NCBI GenBank assembly: GCA_963796155.1
Contig: CAWCKT010000029.1
Coordinates: 79,162-143,161, forward strand
Direction of reading: 5' to 3'
DNA length: 64,000 nucleotides
Origin: AP-15 sp963796155
GTDB taxonomy: Bacteria > Pseudomonadota > Alphaproteobacteria > ATCC43930 > CGMCC-115725
Part shown: positions 26,984-38,076 of the stretch, in pieces
Layout: each line of letters begins with the position of its first letter
Position numbering within the stretch: the first letter of the stretch is position 1
Notes under the pieces: model-generated
Database searches by the model: none
What the model was told of the DNA's origin: nothing
What the model saw: the letters and a program-made list of their open reading frames with translations, nothing else
Made by a program: the position numbers and the translations under genes

Positions 26984-27553
26984 TCAGCCGTCGGCAGCCG
27001 CAAGCGTCCCACTCGGCTGATCTGCACGATCAGTTTCCGCAGGAGAAACGGTCGACCTGTCGTCTGTTTCCTCCCGGAGGGCGAGGTGTCCTTTGATCGC
27101 GTCGAGGATGTCGATCACGGTGTCCCGGGCGTGCGTAGGCATGCCGGCAAAGGCTTCCTCGCGAATTGTCTTATTAATTGCGAGAATTTGCGTAACGACC
27201 GGGCGAGCCGCGGGCGTGAGCCATAAAGTGCGCACGCGGCGATCGGTCGGATGGGCACGCCGCTCGACCAGCCCTTCGTCGTTGAGCTTGTCCAGCATGC
27301 GCACAAGAGCGATCGGCTCCAGATCGAGCCAGGTTGCGACTTCGGTTTGGCTGACACCCTCGTTGCGGGCGATGTAAAGCACGACTGCCGCCTGTCGCCT
27401 GGTGATCAGCAGCCCGGTTTGCCGCGCCTTCCGATCGAAGCGCCGCTTGATCAGGCGGGAGACATCGTGCACCAGGAACCCGAAATTGCGGCCGAACCCG
27501 GGTTGCGCTTCAGACACCGGTCTCACGAGATGCGGGGCCTCATTCGGCGCCAT
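26984..27553 (-). CDS. MarR family transcriptional regulator embedded in the RND operon
   Basis: Protein of 189 residues with a MarR winged helix: recognition region VSQTEVATWLDLEPIALVRMLDKL and wing GLVERRAHPTDRRVRTLWLT. The start has a strong GGAGGG and overlaps the end of the MdtB-like gene by 14 bp, so it is translationally coupled. The C-terminal 30 residues are polar and probably disordered. It likely represses its own operon in response to a pump substrate; a palindrome in the operon promoter (31911-31923) is a possible operator. Confidence 0.9.
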   Translation of the reverse strand: MAPNEAPHLVRPVSEAQPGFGRNFGFLVHDVSRLIKRRFDRKARQTGLLITRRQAAVVLYIARNEGVSQTEVATWLDLEPIALVRMLDKLNDEGLVERRAHPTDRRVRTLWLTPAARPVVTQILAINKTIREEAFAGMPTHARDTVIDILDAIKGHLALREETDDRSTVSPAETDRADQPSGTLAAADG

Positions 27554-30500
27554 GACGACCCTCCGCTAGCGCTGGTCTCGGGGTATCTGTGAGGGCCTCC
27601 TGCACGCGCGACGGCCGATAAGGGCGACCGACCCAGCGGGCGAGGCGCTCGAGGTATAGATAGATGATCGGCGTCGTGTAGAGCGTCAGCCATTGCGACA
27701 CCAGCAATCCGCCGATGACCGCGATGCCGAGGGGCCGCCGCAACTCGGAACCGGCACCTTGCCCGATTGCGATCGGCAAGGCGCCAAACAGCGCTGCGAA
27801 GGTCGTCATCATGATCGGCCGGAACCGCAAGAGGCAGGCCTCGTGGATCGCCTCCTGCGGACTCTTGCCCTCGCCGCGTTCGGCTTGCAGCGCAAAGTCG
27901 ATCATCATGATCGCGTTTTTCTTGACGATCCCGACAAGCAGGATGACCCCGATCATCGCGATCACGCTCAAATCGTAGCCGAGGATCATCAGCGCGAGCA
28001 GCGCGCCGACGCCGGCCGAAGGCAGCGCCGAAAGGATCGTGATCGGGTGGATATAGCTCTCATAGAGGATGCCCAAGACGATGTAGACGACGAGGATTGC
28101 GGCGGCGACCAGCAGCGGGGTCGACGACAATGAGGCCTGGAAAGCCTGTGCCGTCCCCTGAAAGGCGCCGTCGATCGTTCCGGGCAAACGCATGCTTTCC
28201 TGCATCTGCTGGATCGCATCGACTGCCTGGCCGATCGAGTAGCCGGGCGCGAGATTGAACGACAGGGTCACGGCCGGGAACTGGCCTTGATGGTTGATCG
28301 ACAAGGCCTCGGCTTTCGAGACGAAATGCGCGAAGGTGCTAAGCGGTACCTTCGCTCCATTCGGCCCCGGTATGTATATTTTAGACAGCGCTGTCGGATC
28401 GTTCTGATACTGAGGCTGGACTTCGAGGATGACTTTATACTGACTGGTCGAGGTATAAATGTTCGCGATCTGCCGCTGGCCGAAGGCGTCATAGAGCGTC
28501 TGGTCGATTAACGACGGCGAAATGCCGACCCGCGAAGCGGCGTCGCGGTCGATTACGATCGCGACATGCGCCGCCGCAACCTGCTGGTCGGTGGCAAGAT
28601 CCTCCAGCTGCGGCAGCTTCCTCATCGCCGCCTCGACGATCGGCGCCCAATGGTTGAGCTCATCACTGTCGGTGTCGGTCAGCGTGTATTGGTAGAGCGT
28701 GCGGCTCAGCCGCCCGCCGATGCTGATATCCTGGCCCGACTGCATGAAGAACTTGATCCCCTGCACCGCCGCCACTTTGGGCCGCAGTCGCCGGATGATC
28801 TGGTTTGAGGTCAGGTTGCGCTGATCGTGCGGTACCAGCTGGATAAACAGACGGGCTGTGTTCTCAGTGGGGTTGTAGGAGCTCGCCCCAGTAAATGCGA
28901 GGACGCCGGACACATAGGGATCCTGGCGAACGATATCAGTGATTTGGTGCGTCAGCTGAGCCATCGCCTCGAAGGAAATGTCCTCGCGCGCATCCGCCTG
29001 GCCAAAAATAAATCCGGTATCCTGTTCAGGAAAAAACCCCTTCGGGATCACGACATAGAGATAACCGGTCACGAAGATCAGCACGATCGTCGAGAGGAAG
29101 GTGGGCAGCTGGTGCCGGAAGACGAAAGCCAGGCCCTTGTCGTATTGCCGCAGGAACCACTGGAAGCCGCGCTCTGCGAGCTGGTTGAGCCGGCCCGGCG
29201 GTCTCTCATGCTCGCTCTTCAGGAACATCGAGCACATAACCGGGGTCAGAGTAAGCGAGATGAAGGCCGACGCCAAAATCGCGATGGTCACGGTCACCGC
29301 GAATTCGCGGAACAGGCGGCCAATGATGCCGCCCATGAAGAACAACGGGATAAAGACCGCGATCAGCGAGAAGGTGATCGAGATGATGGTAAACCCGATC
29401 TGGCCGGCGCCCTTCAGCGCCGCCTCGAACGGCCGGTCGCCCTGCTCGATGTAACGTACGATGTTCTCGATCATCACGATGGCGTCGTCGACGACGAAAC
29501 CGACCGAGATCGTCAGCGCCATCAGCGAGATGTTGTCGAGGCTGTAGCCGAGCCCATACATGAACCCAAAGGTCATCAGGATCGACAGCGGCACCGCGAC
29601 GCTCGGGATCACCGTCGCCCAGAGCGTGCGCAGGAATACGAAAATCGCGATGATTACCAGCGCGACGGTCAACATCATCGTGAATTGCACGTCGTGAACC
29701 GCGGCGCGGACGACGAGCGAGCGGTCCGACACCAGATCGACATGGATCGACGGCGGGAACGAACGCAAGATGTGCGGGACCATCTCCTTGATCGTGTCGA
29801 CGAGCTCGTTCGTATTTGCGCCCGCTTGGCGCTGGACCGCCAATCCTTCGGCCGGCTCGTCGAAGAACCACGCGCCGGTCCGCGCGTTTTGCTTACCGTC
29901 GATTGCCTCGCCCACATCCTTGATGCGAACCGGCGCACCGTTGCGATAGGCGACGATAACGTCGTTGAACTGCGCGGCGTTGAACAGCTGGTCGTTGGTG
30001 TCGAGAGTAAAGGTCTGGTGCTGGCCTTCGAGCGTCCCCTTGGGACGGTCGAGTGTGGTCGCCACGAGCGCATTGCGTACATCCTCGAGCCCAAGTCCCC
30101 GCGTCGCCAGCTCGCCGGGATTGATCTGTACGTGCGCCGCATAGGGCTGCTGGCCGAAAATGCGCGACTCGGAAACCCCCGGCACTGTCGACAGCTTTTG
30201 CGCCAAGATCGTGTAGGCGTAGTCATCCACGCGATAAATCGGCAGCGCATCCGAGTGCACCGCGAAGATCAGCACCGGCCGGTCGGCCGGATTGGTTTTG
30301 CGGTAGGTCGGCGGTGTCGGCAAATCGGGCGGTAACAGCCCGCTTGCCGCGTTGATCGCCTGCTGTACATCCGAGGCGGCGGCGTCGATGTTGCGCTCGA
30401 GGTCGAACTGCAGGGTGATCGACAGTGAGCCGATGCCGCTTGTCGAGGTCATCTGCGACAATGACGGGATTGCCGCGAATTGCTGCTCGAGCGGTGTGGC

Positions 30501-30689
30501 GACCGCCGAGGCCATCGTGTCGGGGCTGGCGCCCGGGTAATTGACCGACACGGTGATCGTCGGAAAATCGACCTTCGGCAGCGCGGCCACCGGCAACAAC
30601 CCGTACGCGCCGATACCGAACACCAGAATACCCAACATCAACAACGACGTGGCGATCGGCCGGCGAATAAAGGGTTCCGAGATGTTCAT
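27540..30689 (-). CDS. RND efflux permease, MdtB-like
   Basis: Inner-membrane RND transporter of 1,049 residues. The start at 30689 (MNISEPFIRRPIATSL) matches the family N-terminus; the longer open frame upstream is not homologous and overlaps the adaptor gene. TM4 holds SVGFVVDDAIVMIENIVRY, and GLGYSLDNISLMALTI precedes it. The C-terminus is LRFRPIMMTTFAALFGALPIAIG. It probably works with the MdtC-like protein and the upstream periplasmic adaptor; an outer-membrane channel (TolC-like) is not in the window. It starts 56 bp after the adaptor gene. Confidence 0.93.
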   Translation of the reverse strand: MNISEPFIRRPIATSLLMLGILVFGIGAYGLLPVAALPKVDFPTITVSVNYPGASPDTMASAVATPLEQQFAAIPSLSQMTSTSGIGSLSITLQFDLERNIDAAASDVQQAINAASGLLPPDLPTPPTYRKTNPADRPVLIFAVHSDALPIYRVDDYAYTILAQKLSTVPGVSESRIFGQQPYAAHVQINPGELATRGLGLEDVRNALVATTLDRPKGTLEGQHQTFTLDTNDQLFNAAQFNDVIVAYRNGAPVRIKDVGEAIDGKQNARTGAWFFDEPAEGLAVQRQAGANTNELVDTIKEMVPHILRSFPPSIHVDLVSDRSLVVRAAVHDVQFTMMLTVALVIIAIFVFLRTLWATVIPSVAVPLSILMTFGFMYGLGYSLDNISLMALTISVGFVVDDAIVMIENIVRYIEQGDRPFEAALKGAGQIGFTIISITFSLIAVFIPLFFMGGIIGRLFREFAVTVTIAILASAFISLTLTPVMCSMFLKSEHERPPGRLNQLAERGFQWFLRQYDKGLAFVFRHQLPTFLSTIVLIFVTGYLYVVIPKGFFPEQDTGFIFGQADAREDISFEAMAQLTHQITDIVRQDPYVSGVLAFTGASSYNPTENTARLFIQLVPHDQRNLTSNQIIRRLRPKVAAVQGIKFFMQSGQDISIGGRLSRTLYQYTLTDTDSDELNHWAPIVEAAMRKLPQLEDLATDQQVAAAHVAIVIDRDAASRVGISPSLIDQTLYDAFGQRQIANIYTSTSQYKVILEVQPQYQNDPTALSKIYIPGPNGAKVPLSTFAHFVSKAEALSINHQGQFPAVTLSFNLAPGYSIGQAVDAIQQMQESMRLPGTIDGAFQGTAQAFQASLSSTPLLVAAAILVVYIVLGILYESYIHPITILSALPSAGVGALLALMILGYDLSVIAMIGVILLVGIVKKNAIMMIDFALQAERGEGKSPQEAIHEACLLRFRPIMMTTFAALFGALPIAIGQGAGSELRRPLGIAVIGGLLVSQWLTLYTTPIIYLYLERLARWVGRPYRPSRVQEALTDTPRPALAEGRHGAE

Positions 30690-30745
30690 CCGCGGTAACT
30701 CTTGCGAGGAGCTTGGGGCCTCGGCGATAGGCTGCCGCTCAAAGC

Positions 30746-31879
30746 CTATGCACCCGGCGCAGCCTTCGAGGGGTTGACTCGCGCGCCTTCGGTCAGCCGA
30801 TACTGCCCGTCGACGACAACATTTTCGCCGACAGTAAGCCCCTTGGTGATGACGGCGAGCCCATCCTGCATCGTGGCCACCTCGACTGCACGACGCTCGA
30901 CGGTGTTGTCGGGTTTGATGACGTACGCGTAATAGCCGTTCGGCCCGACCTGAACGGTCTGCTGCGGCACCGTCGGCACGCCTTTGCGGGTCGACAGGAT
31001 CAGCCGCAGATTGACGAACTCGCCCGGCCACAAGCGTTCGTCATCATTGTCGAAGCGCGCCTTCAAGTGGATCGTACCGGTCGCCTGGTCGATCATGTTG
31101 TCGATCAACGTCAGCTTGCCCTGGGCCAACTCCTTTTTCTCGTCGCCGCTATAGGCGAGGACGACAAGAGGGGCCTTCTTGTTGTTTTCCTGGATGTCGT
31201 CGAGGGTTTCCTGCGGCAGTGTGAAGCTGACAAAGATCGGCCGCAGCTCCGTGATCATCACCAGCGGAGCGTTGTCGCTCGCATGCACGAGATTGCCGAT
31301 GTCGACAAGCTTCGCCCCGAGACGCCCGTCGATCGGCGAGCGGATGTCGGCATAGCCGAGATTGAGCTTGGCGTTCTCGATCTGCGCGACGTCGCCCTTG
31401 ATCGCAGCCTGAAACTGCTCGACCGTGGCCTTTTGCTGATCATAGCTCTGGCGGGTCTGCCAGCCGGGAGCGAGAAGCTTCTGATATCGGTCGAGGTCGA
31501 GTTGAGCCCCGACCAATTGGGCCTCGTCCTTCTCCTTTGCCGCCTGCGCCGTCTCGAGCGCCGATTGATAAGGACGCGGATCGATCTGGATGAGCGGGTC
31601 GCCCTGCTTGACCTCCTCACCCTCCTTGAAATTGATCTTGACGATCTGGCCGTCGACGCGGCTCTTGATCGCCACGGTGTTGTAGGCCTGCACCGTACCG
31701 ATGCCGTGCAGAAACACGGGAACGTCCTCGACGGCAACGGTTCCGGCGGTGACCGGGATTGCCTGTCCGGCAATCTGCGCCGCGGCGGGCGGCACGCCAC
31801 CATGCATGTTCAGGCGCCACATCGCCGCGACCCCGACAATTGCGAGGATCACGGCTGCACCGACCAACCGCTTCACCAT
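30746..31879 (-). CDS. RND efflux periplasmic adaptor subunit, MdtA-like
   Basis: Membrane-fusion protein of about 377 residues that links the RND pump to an outer-membrane channel. ATG 31879 is preferred (GGAGG eight bases upstream) over 31894. An N-terminal membrane anchor (LVGAAVILAIVGVAAMW) is followed by a biotinyl/lipoyl-like strand (AIKSRVDGQIVKINFKEGEEVKQGDPL), a helical hairpin (about 95-170), and beta-barrel domains with RSPIDGRLG. It heads the operon adaptor, MdtB, MarR, MdtC. Confidence 0.92.
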   Translation of the reverse strand: MVKRLVGAAVILAIVGVAAMWRLNMHGGVPPAAAQIAGQAIPVTAGTVAVEDVPVFLHGIGTVQAYNTVAIKSRVDGQIVKINFKEGEEVKQGDPLIQIDPRPYQSALETAQAAKEKDEAQLVGAQLDLDRYQKLLAPGWQTRQSYDQQKATVEQFQAAIKGDVAQIENAKLNLGYADIRSPIDGRLGAKLVDIGNLVHASDNAPLVMITELRPIFVSFTLPQETLDDIQENNKKAPLVVLAYSGDEKKELAQGKLTLIDNMIDQATGTIHLKARFDNDDERLWPGEFVNLRLILSTRKGVPTVPQQTVQVGPNGYYAYVIKPDNTVERRAVEVATMQDGLAVITKGLTVGENVVVDGQYRLTEGARVNPSKAAPGA

Positions 31880-31910
31880 GCCGAGCGCCTCCATTTTTTA
31901 AGGCGTTAGC

Positions 31911-31936
31911 GTCTATCATAGACAAACTCTATGAGT
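31911..31936. promoter_or_regulatory. Candidate MarR operator upstream of the RND operon
   Basis: A perfect 13-bp palindrome GTCTATCATAGAC (31911-31923) is followed by ACTCTATGAGT (31926-31936), a second imperfect dyad centred 14 bp away. Read on the minus strand, TTGTCT and CTTAAA 17 bp apart could be the -35 and -10, with the palindrome over the -35. It lies 32 bp before the adaptor start. Assignment to the MarR protein is inference. Confidence 0.45.
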
Positions 31937-31979
31937 CACTCGGATTTTTGAGCGCTGCAAGGCCGATGCCAGGCCGGAG

Positions 31980-32180
31980 CTAACGGCGGGCAGGCGTCTC
32001 GATCGGCGCGCAATTCGTGCGCCCCGACATCAGACAATCCTCGAGTGCCGACTTCTGGCGAAGCTCGCGGACGAGCCATACCCCGGCGATGGCCAGCGCC
32101 AGGATGATGATCAACCCGATCAGCGCGGCCGACCTCCGCTGGTCGGCTTCGTCATCGCCATTTTGGGATCGGTTGTTCAT
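31980..32180 (-). CDS. Small single-pass membrane protein
   Basis: Hypothetical protein of 66 residues from ATG 32180 (MNNRSQNGDDEADQRRSAAL); an upstream reading to 32246 looks non-homologous. One TM segment (ALIGLIIILALAIAGVWLV, about 18-37) is followed by RELRQKSALEDCLMSGRTNC, with two Cys on the probably periplasmic side. I recall similar short proteins with a CLMxGRTNC end in Rhizobiales genomes, but no function. The Shine-Dalgarno is weak. Confidence 0.65.
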   Translation of the reverse strand: MNNRSQNGDDEADQRRSAALIGLIIILALAIAGVWLVRELRQKSALEDCLMSGRTNCAPIETPARR

Positions 32181-32357
32181 CGGGGTGCACAAAAAGCAGT
32201 CGGGGGAACATAGCTTCAGCATGCCGCCGCGAGCAACCGACCACATCCTCGAGAGCGGCCGGGCAGGGTCATCGGATCTCGGCGATCGAGCCCGGTTGCG
32301 GGCGTGCCGCGCTCTACGTTATTGACCGCGATCGGCATCGCAAGAGGATTACGAGCC

Positions 32358-33509
32358 ATGGCTCAGCCCGGGCCGCTTTCCGGCATCACGATCATCGACC
32401 TGTCCCGCATCCTCGCGGGCCCGTACTGCACCCTACTGCTCGCCGAGCTGGGGGCGCGGGTGATCAAAGTCGAACCACCCGGGCAAGGCGACGACGCGCG
32501 CCAGTACGGCCCGTTCAAGAACGGCAAATCGGCCTATTTCGTGTCGGTCAACCGGGGCAAGGAGTCGATCGCGCTCGACCTCAAATCGCCGGCTGGGTGC
32601 GAGATCTTCGAGCGGCTGCTCGACAAGGCCGACGCCTTGGTCGAGAACTTTCGCCCGGGCACGATGGAGAAGCTCGGCTACGGTTGGGAGAGCCTGCACC
32701 GACGCTATCCCCGCCTCGTCTACGCCGCCGCCTCGGGCTTCGGCCACAGCGGTCCCTATTCCCACTATCCGGCTTACGACATGGTCGTGCAGGGTCTCGG
32801 CGGCATCATGAGCATCACCGGTCACCCCGGAATGCCGCTGACGCGGGTCGGCACATCGGTCGGCGATCTCGCGGGCGGCCTCTATACCGCGGTGGCACTC
32901 AACGCTGCCCTGCTGCACCGCGAGCGCACCGGCGAGGCGACCAAGGTCGACGTCGCGTTGTTCGATTGCCAGCTCGCGCTCCTCGAAAACGCGATCATGC
33001 GCTACACCACGACCGGCGAGATCCCGGGGCCGATGGGCGCGCGCCATCCCTCGATCACCCCGTTCGAGGCCTTCGCCACCCGCGACGGCCACATCATCAT
33101 CGCCGCCGGGAATGACGGGCTCTTCGTCAAGCTCGCCTACGCTCTCGACCGTGCGGATCTGGCTGAGAACCCGCTGTTCAAGTCGAACGCGCTGCGCAAC
33201 GAGCACCAGGAGGCGCTTCGGGCGGAGATCGAGGGCGCGCTCCGCACCGCCGGCACCGATCACTGGATCGCGGTGCTCGAGGCGGCGGGCGTCCCCTGCG
33301 GCCCGGTCAACAACATCGCCCAGGCCCTCGCCCATCCTCAGACCGCGGCCCGCAACATGCTGATCGCGGTCGACGATCCGGTCACCGGCCCGCTCGAACT
33401 CGCCGGCAACCCGATGAAGCTGTCGGGTTTCGCCGATCCGCCGATACGCTCCCCCGCCCCCGATCTCGACGCCGATCGAGATCATATCCTGCGCGAGCTC
33501 GGGTTCTGA
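32358..33509 (+). CDS. CaiB/BaiF family CoA-transferase (class III)
   Basis: Second class III CoA-transferase of 383 residues, clearly different from the one at 11464. ATG 32358 gives the usual start GPLSGITIIDLSRILAGPYCTLLLAELGARVIKVEPP. Further motifs: SIALDLKSPAG, VENFRPGTMEKLGYG, and catalytic Asp expected in VGDLAGGLYTAVAL. The N-terminal pattern with GDDARQYGPF resembles succinyl-CoA-dependent transferases for dicarboxylates or 3-hydroxy acids (inference). The penicillin acylase starts 33 bp downstream. Confidence 0.92.
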   Translation: MAQPGPLSGITIIDLSRILAGPYCTLLLAELGARVIKVEPPGQGDDARQYGPFKNGKSAYFVSVNRGKESIALDLKSPAGCEIFERLLDKADALVENFRPGTMEKLGYGWESLHRRYPRLVYAAASGFGHSGPYSHYPAYDMVVQGLGGIMSITGHPGMPLTRVGTSVGDLAGGLYTAVALNAALLHRERTGEATKVDVALFDCQLALLENAIMRYTTTGEIPGPMGARHPSITPFEAFATRDGHIIIAAGNDGLFVKLAYALDRADLAENPLFKSNALRNEHQEALRAEIEGALRTAGTDHWIAVLEAAGVPCGPVNNIAQALAHPQTAARNMLIAVDDPVTGPLELAGNPMKLSGFADPPIRSPAPDLDADRDHILRELGF

Positions 33510-33542
33510 TGCCTGGTCCCCCGCCGGCGGGGGAGGGCTAGC

Positions 33543-35899
33543 GTGAGGACGCGGGTAGGAATTGGCCTGCTGGCGCTGCTGCTGGCGCTCGGCGGCGGGT
33601 TCTACCTTTATCTGCTGTCGTCCCTGCCGCAGACTGATGGCCGGCTCGTCGTGCCCGGGCTAAAGGGCGAGATCCGCATCGAGCGCGATGCCGACGGCGT
33701 GCCGCTGATTACCGCCCGCGACGACGAGGACGCCGCCTTCGGGCTCGGCTTTGTCCATGCCCAGGAACGCCTCTTCCAGATGGAGCTGCAGCGCCGGTAC
33801 GGCTCCGGGCGTCTCGCCGAGATCTTTGGGCGGGAGGCGATCGCGATCGACCGCCAAATGCGTGTCCTCGGCCTCTATCGCGCCGCCGAGGCCGAGATGC
33901 CCTTCCTGTCGGCGACAGTGAGGCGCGGGCTCGATGCCTATGCGGCCGGAGTCAACGCCTTCCTGGCAGGGCGCCGCGGCGCGCTGCCGCCCGAGTTCCT
34001 GATGCTGCGCTTTGCCCCGGAGCCCTGGCGGCCGGCGGACAGCCTCGTCTGGGGCAAGCTGATGGCCGTGCAGCTCGGCGGCAACTACCGCGGCGAGCTG
34101 CTGCGCGCCCGGATGGCTCGCACCATCCCGGCGGCGGATCTCGCTTTTCTCTATCCGGAATACCCGAAGGATGCGCCGACGACGCTAGCGGACATGCTGC
34201 CGATCTATCGCCGGCTGGCGCTCGACTCGCTGTACGAAGCACTGCCGCCGGTCGTGGGACCGATCTACGCCTCGAACAACTGGGTCGTCGACGGCAGGCA
34301 CAGCGCCAGCGGAAAGCCGCTCCTCGCCAACGATCCGCACCTCGAATTCGCCGCGCCGGGCTTCTGGTATCTCGCCCGATTGAGGACCCCGCAGCACGAC
34401 ATCGCGGGCGGGACCGCCGCGGGCAGCCCGTTCATCCTGGTCGGCCACAACGAGCGGATCGCCTGGGGTTTGACGACGACCACGGCCGATGTCGAGGATC
34501 TCTTTGTCGAGCGGGTCGATCCGCAGGATTCCGGCCGTTATCTGACCCCGCAAGGCAGCGCACCCTTTGAATCGCGGAGCGAGACCATCTTGGTCCGCGG
34601 AGATGCCCCGGTCGAGATCACGATCCGCACCACGAGGCACGGCCCAGTGCTATCCGACGTGCTGCCCCCGGGGGTGGCTGATCCGGGATACGTCCTGGCG
34701 CTGGCCGCGACCTTCACGATCCCGGAAGATCGCAGCGCCGAGGCGCTGTGGGAGGTCAACCGGGCCGGCGACTGGCCGAGCTTCCGCGACGCGTTGCGGA
34801 ATTTCGTCGGGCCGGTGCAGAACATCGTCTATGCCGATGTCGACGGGACGATCGGCTTTATCGCGCCGGGGCTGGTGCCGATCCGGCGCAGCGGCGAGGG
34901 CTGGGTCCCGGCGCCAGGCTGGACCGGCGAGTACGACTGGGTCGGGTTCATTCCGTTCACGGCGCTGCCCGGGGCGGTCGATCCGCCCTCGGGTCATTTT
35001 GTCAGCGCCAACAACAAAATCGTGCCGGATTCGTACCCCTACTTCTTGAGCCGCGACTGGGACCTGCCGAACCGCGCGGAACGGATCGAAGCGCTGCTCG
35101 ACGCGACACCCGTGCAGACACCGGCATCGAGCGCCGCGATCGAGGCCGATACCTTCTCGCTGATGGCCCAGCGCCTGGTCCCGCTGATGACCCGAGGGAC
35201 CCCTCGCAGCGAAGCCTTGGGCAAGGTGGTCGACCGGCTGCGCGGTTGGGACTTTCGCATGGACCGCGACAAGATAGAACCGCTGTTGTTCACCGCCTGG
35301 CTGCGCGAGTTCAGCCGCGAGGTCCTGTTCGGTCGCTTCGGCGACGCTGTCGCGGGCTATTGGGATTTGAAGCCCCGGGTGATGGAGGCGGTCTTGGCGG
35401 AACGTCCCGGTTGGTGTGACGACCCGAAACGGGCCGAACAAAAGGGCTGTGCCGGGCGGCTCGAGGAGGCACTCGCAACCGCGTTAGCGCAGCTGCGGCA
35501 AGCCTACGGGTCCGATATGACGCAGTGGCGGTGGGGTCGGGCGCACGTCGCCAAGTTCGCGAACCCGGTCTTCAGCCGCATCCCTGTGTTGCGAGATTGG
35601 CTCGACGTCTCGATCCCGACCTCGGGTGGATACGACACGCTCGATCGCGGCCCGAGCACGATCGGCGACGATGCCCGGCCCTTTGCGCAGCGCTTCGGGG
35701 CCGGGCTGCGGATCATTACCGATCTCGCGGCGCCGAACGAATCAACAATGATGATCGCGCCCGGCCAATCCGGAAATCCGCTCTCCGGTCACTTCGCCGA
35801 TCTGCTGCGGCGCTGGCGCGACTTCGATTGGCTCGTGCCCGGCCGATCTGCTGCGGTTGCCACCCTTGTTTTGGCGCCAGAACCTTTGGAGTCCAGGCG

Positions 35900-35903
<4 letters not shown>
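33543..35903 (+). CDS. Penicillin acylase family protein (Ntn-hydrolase)
   Basis: An N-terminal-nucleophile amidohydrolase of 786 residues with GTG start after GGGGGAGGG. The N-terminal hydrophobic segment (LALLLALGGGFYLYLL) is a signal or anchor, so the enzyme is periplasmic. It would be processed into alpha and beta chains with Ser244 (YASNNWVVDG) as the new N-terminal nucleophile. The beta-chain Asn is likely in VSANNKIV. Members cleave penicillin G, cephalosporins or acyl-homoserine lactones; the substrate here cannot be told. Its stop overlaps the threonine ammonia-lyase start (ATGA). Confidence 0.92.
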
Positions 35904-37152
<1,249 letters not shown>

Positions 37153-37156
<4 letters not shown>

Positions 37157-37443
37157 CTCGCGCCCTCGACCAGGAACAACCGGCCGCGCGAAGCTGCTTG
37201 CCGGATTTTCAGCGCGCTCTGATATTCCTCCGAATGGTACCAGCGGCGGGCCGTCTCCGCGTCCGGGAATTCGATGACCACGATCCGCTCCGGCTGCGGC
37301 CCGCCTTCGAGCAGCTCGACCGGGCCGCCCCGCACCGTGAACCGGCCGCCGAACCGCGTGATGCTGGCCGCGGCGAGTGGGCGGTAAGGCTCGTACGCGG
37401 CGGGGTTGGTCACCTGAATATCGGCGATGATGTAGGCGGGCAT
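37153..37443 (-). CDS. DUF1330 domain-containing protein
   Basis: Protein of 96 residues of the dimeric ferredoxin-like DUF1330 family: MPAYIIADIQVTNPAAYEPY, GGRFTVRGGP, ERIVVIEFPDAETARRWYHSEEYQ. ATG 37443 follows AGGAGG five bases upstream, so the longer open frame is rejected. Function of the family is unknown; it may bind small molecules. It ends against the tail of the threonine ammonia-lyase gene (4-bp overlap). Confidence 0.9.
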
Positions 37444-37565
37444 GGCGTCCTCCTGGTCAAGCTCGCGCCGAAGACTATACCCGAAATGGGTCGGCCGTCG
37501 GGCCGGCTTGCGGCGAAAACGGCGATCCCCACATGCTGTGCGGGATCGCCAATACCGGATCAGCC

Positions 37566-38060
37566 ATGACCGCCAACTTCGGCTTTGCTGCAACACCTTA
37601 TTACGACGCCGGCATGCCCGACCCGGCGGCATTGCCCGAGGCATATGAAGGGGTGTTGTGGCGTCGCACTGCGGCGTATTTCATCGATTTGTGCTGCATC
37701 GGCGTGCTTGCCGTATTGTTCTGGATTGTCTTTGCCGTGCTCTGGGTGGTGAGCTTCGGGCTGCTCGGGCCGGTATTGTGGTTTCTGTTCGGGCTGATCC
37801 CGCTCGCTTACCATACGTTGCTGCTGAGCGGCCCGCGATCGGCCACCTTGGGGATGCGGTGCTTCGATGTCGAGCTGCGCTCGGTAACGGGCGAGCGCCC
37901 AGGGTTCTTGCAGGCGCTGGCCCAGACGGCGCTATTTTACATTACCGTCGGGCTGACGTGTTCGCTGGTCCTATTGTTCGCGCTATTGAACCGACGCAAA
38001 CGCACGTTGCACGATGTGCTTGCGGCCACCGTAGTGGTGCGAACCTTTCCGGTCGTCTAG
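37566..38060 (+). CDS. RDD family membrane protein
   Basis: Integral membrane protein of 164 residues (or 175 from ATG 37533). The family signature is seen as RRTAAYFIDLCCIGV at the start of TM1 and as KRTLHDVLAATVVVR near the end. Three to four hydrophobic segments lie at about 40-62, 65-88 and 120-145. A polar N-terminal tail precedes TM1. RDD proteins are of unclear function, sometimes ion antiporters. Divergent from the DUF1330 gene. Confidence 0.85.
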   Translation: MTANFGFAATPYYDAGMPDPAALPEAYEGVLWRRTAAYFIDLCCIGVLAVLFWIVFAVLWVVSFGLLGPVLWFLFGLIPLAYHTLLLSGPRSATLGMRCFDVELRSVTGERPGFLQALAQTALFYITVGLTCSLVLLFALLNRRKRTLHDVLAATVVVRTFPVV

Positions 38061-38076
38061 GCCGTTGCAAAATTGC

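Noticed and set aside
28827..30335. Open frame antisense to the MdtB-like permease (502 codons)
   Set aside because: The His/Asp/Arg-rich translation is the typical shadow of a membrane protein gene and has no start site.
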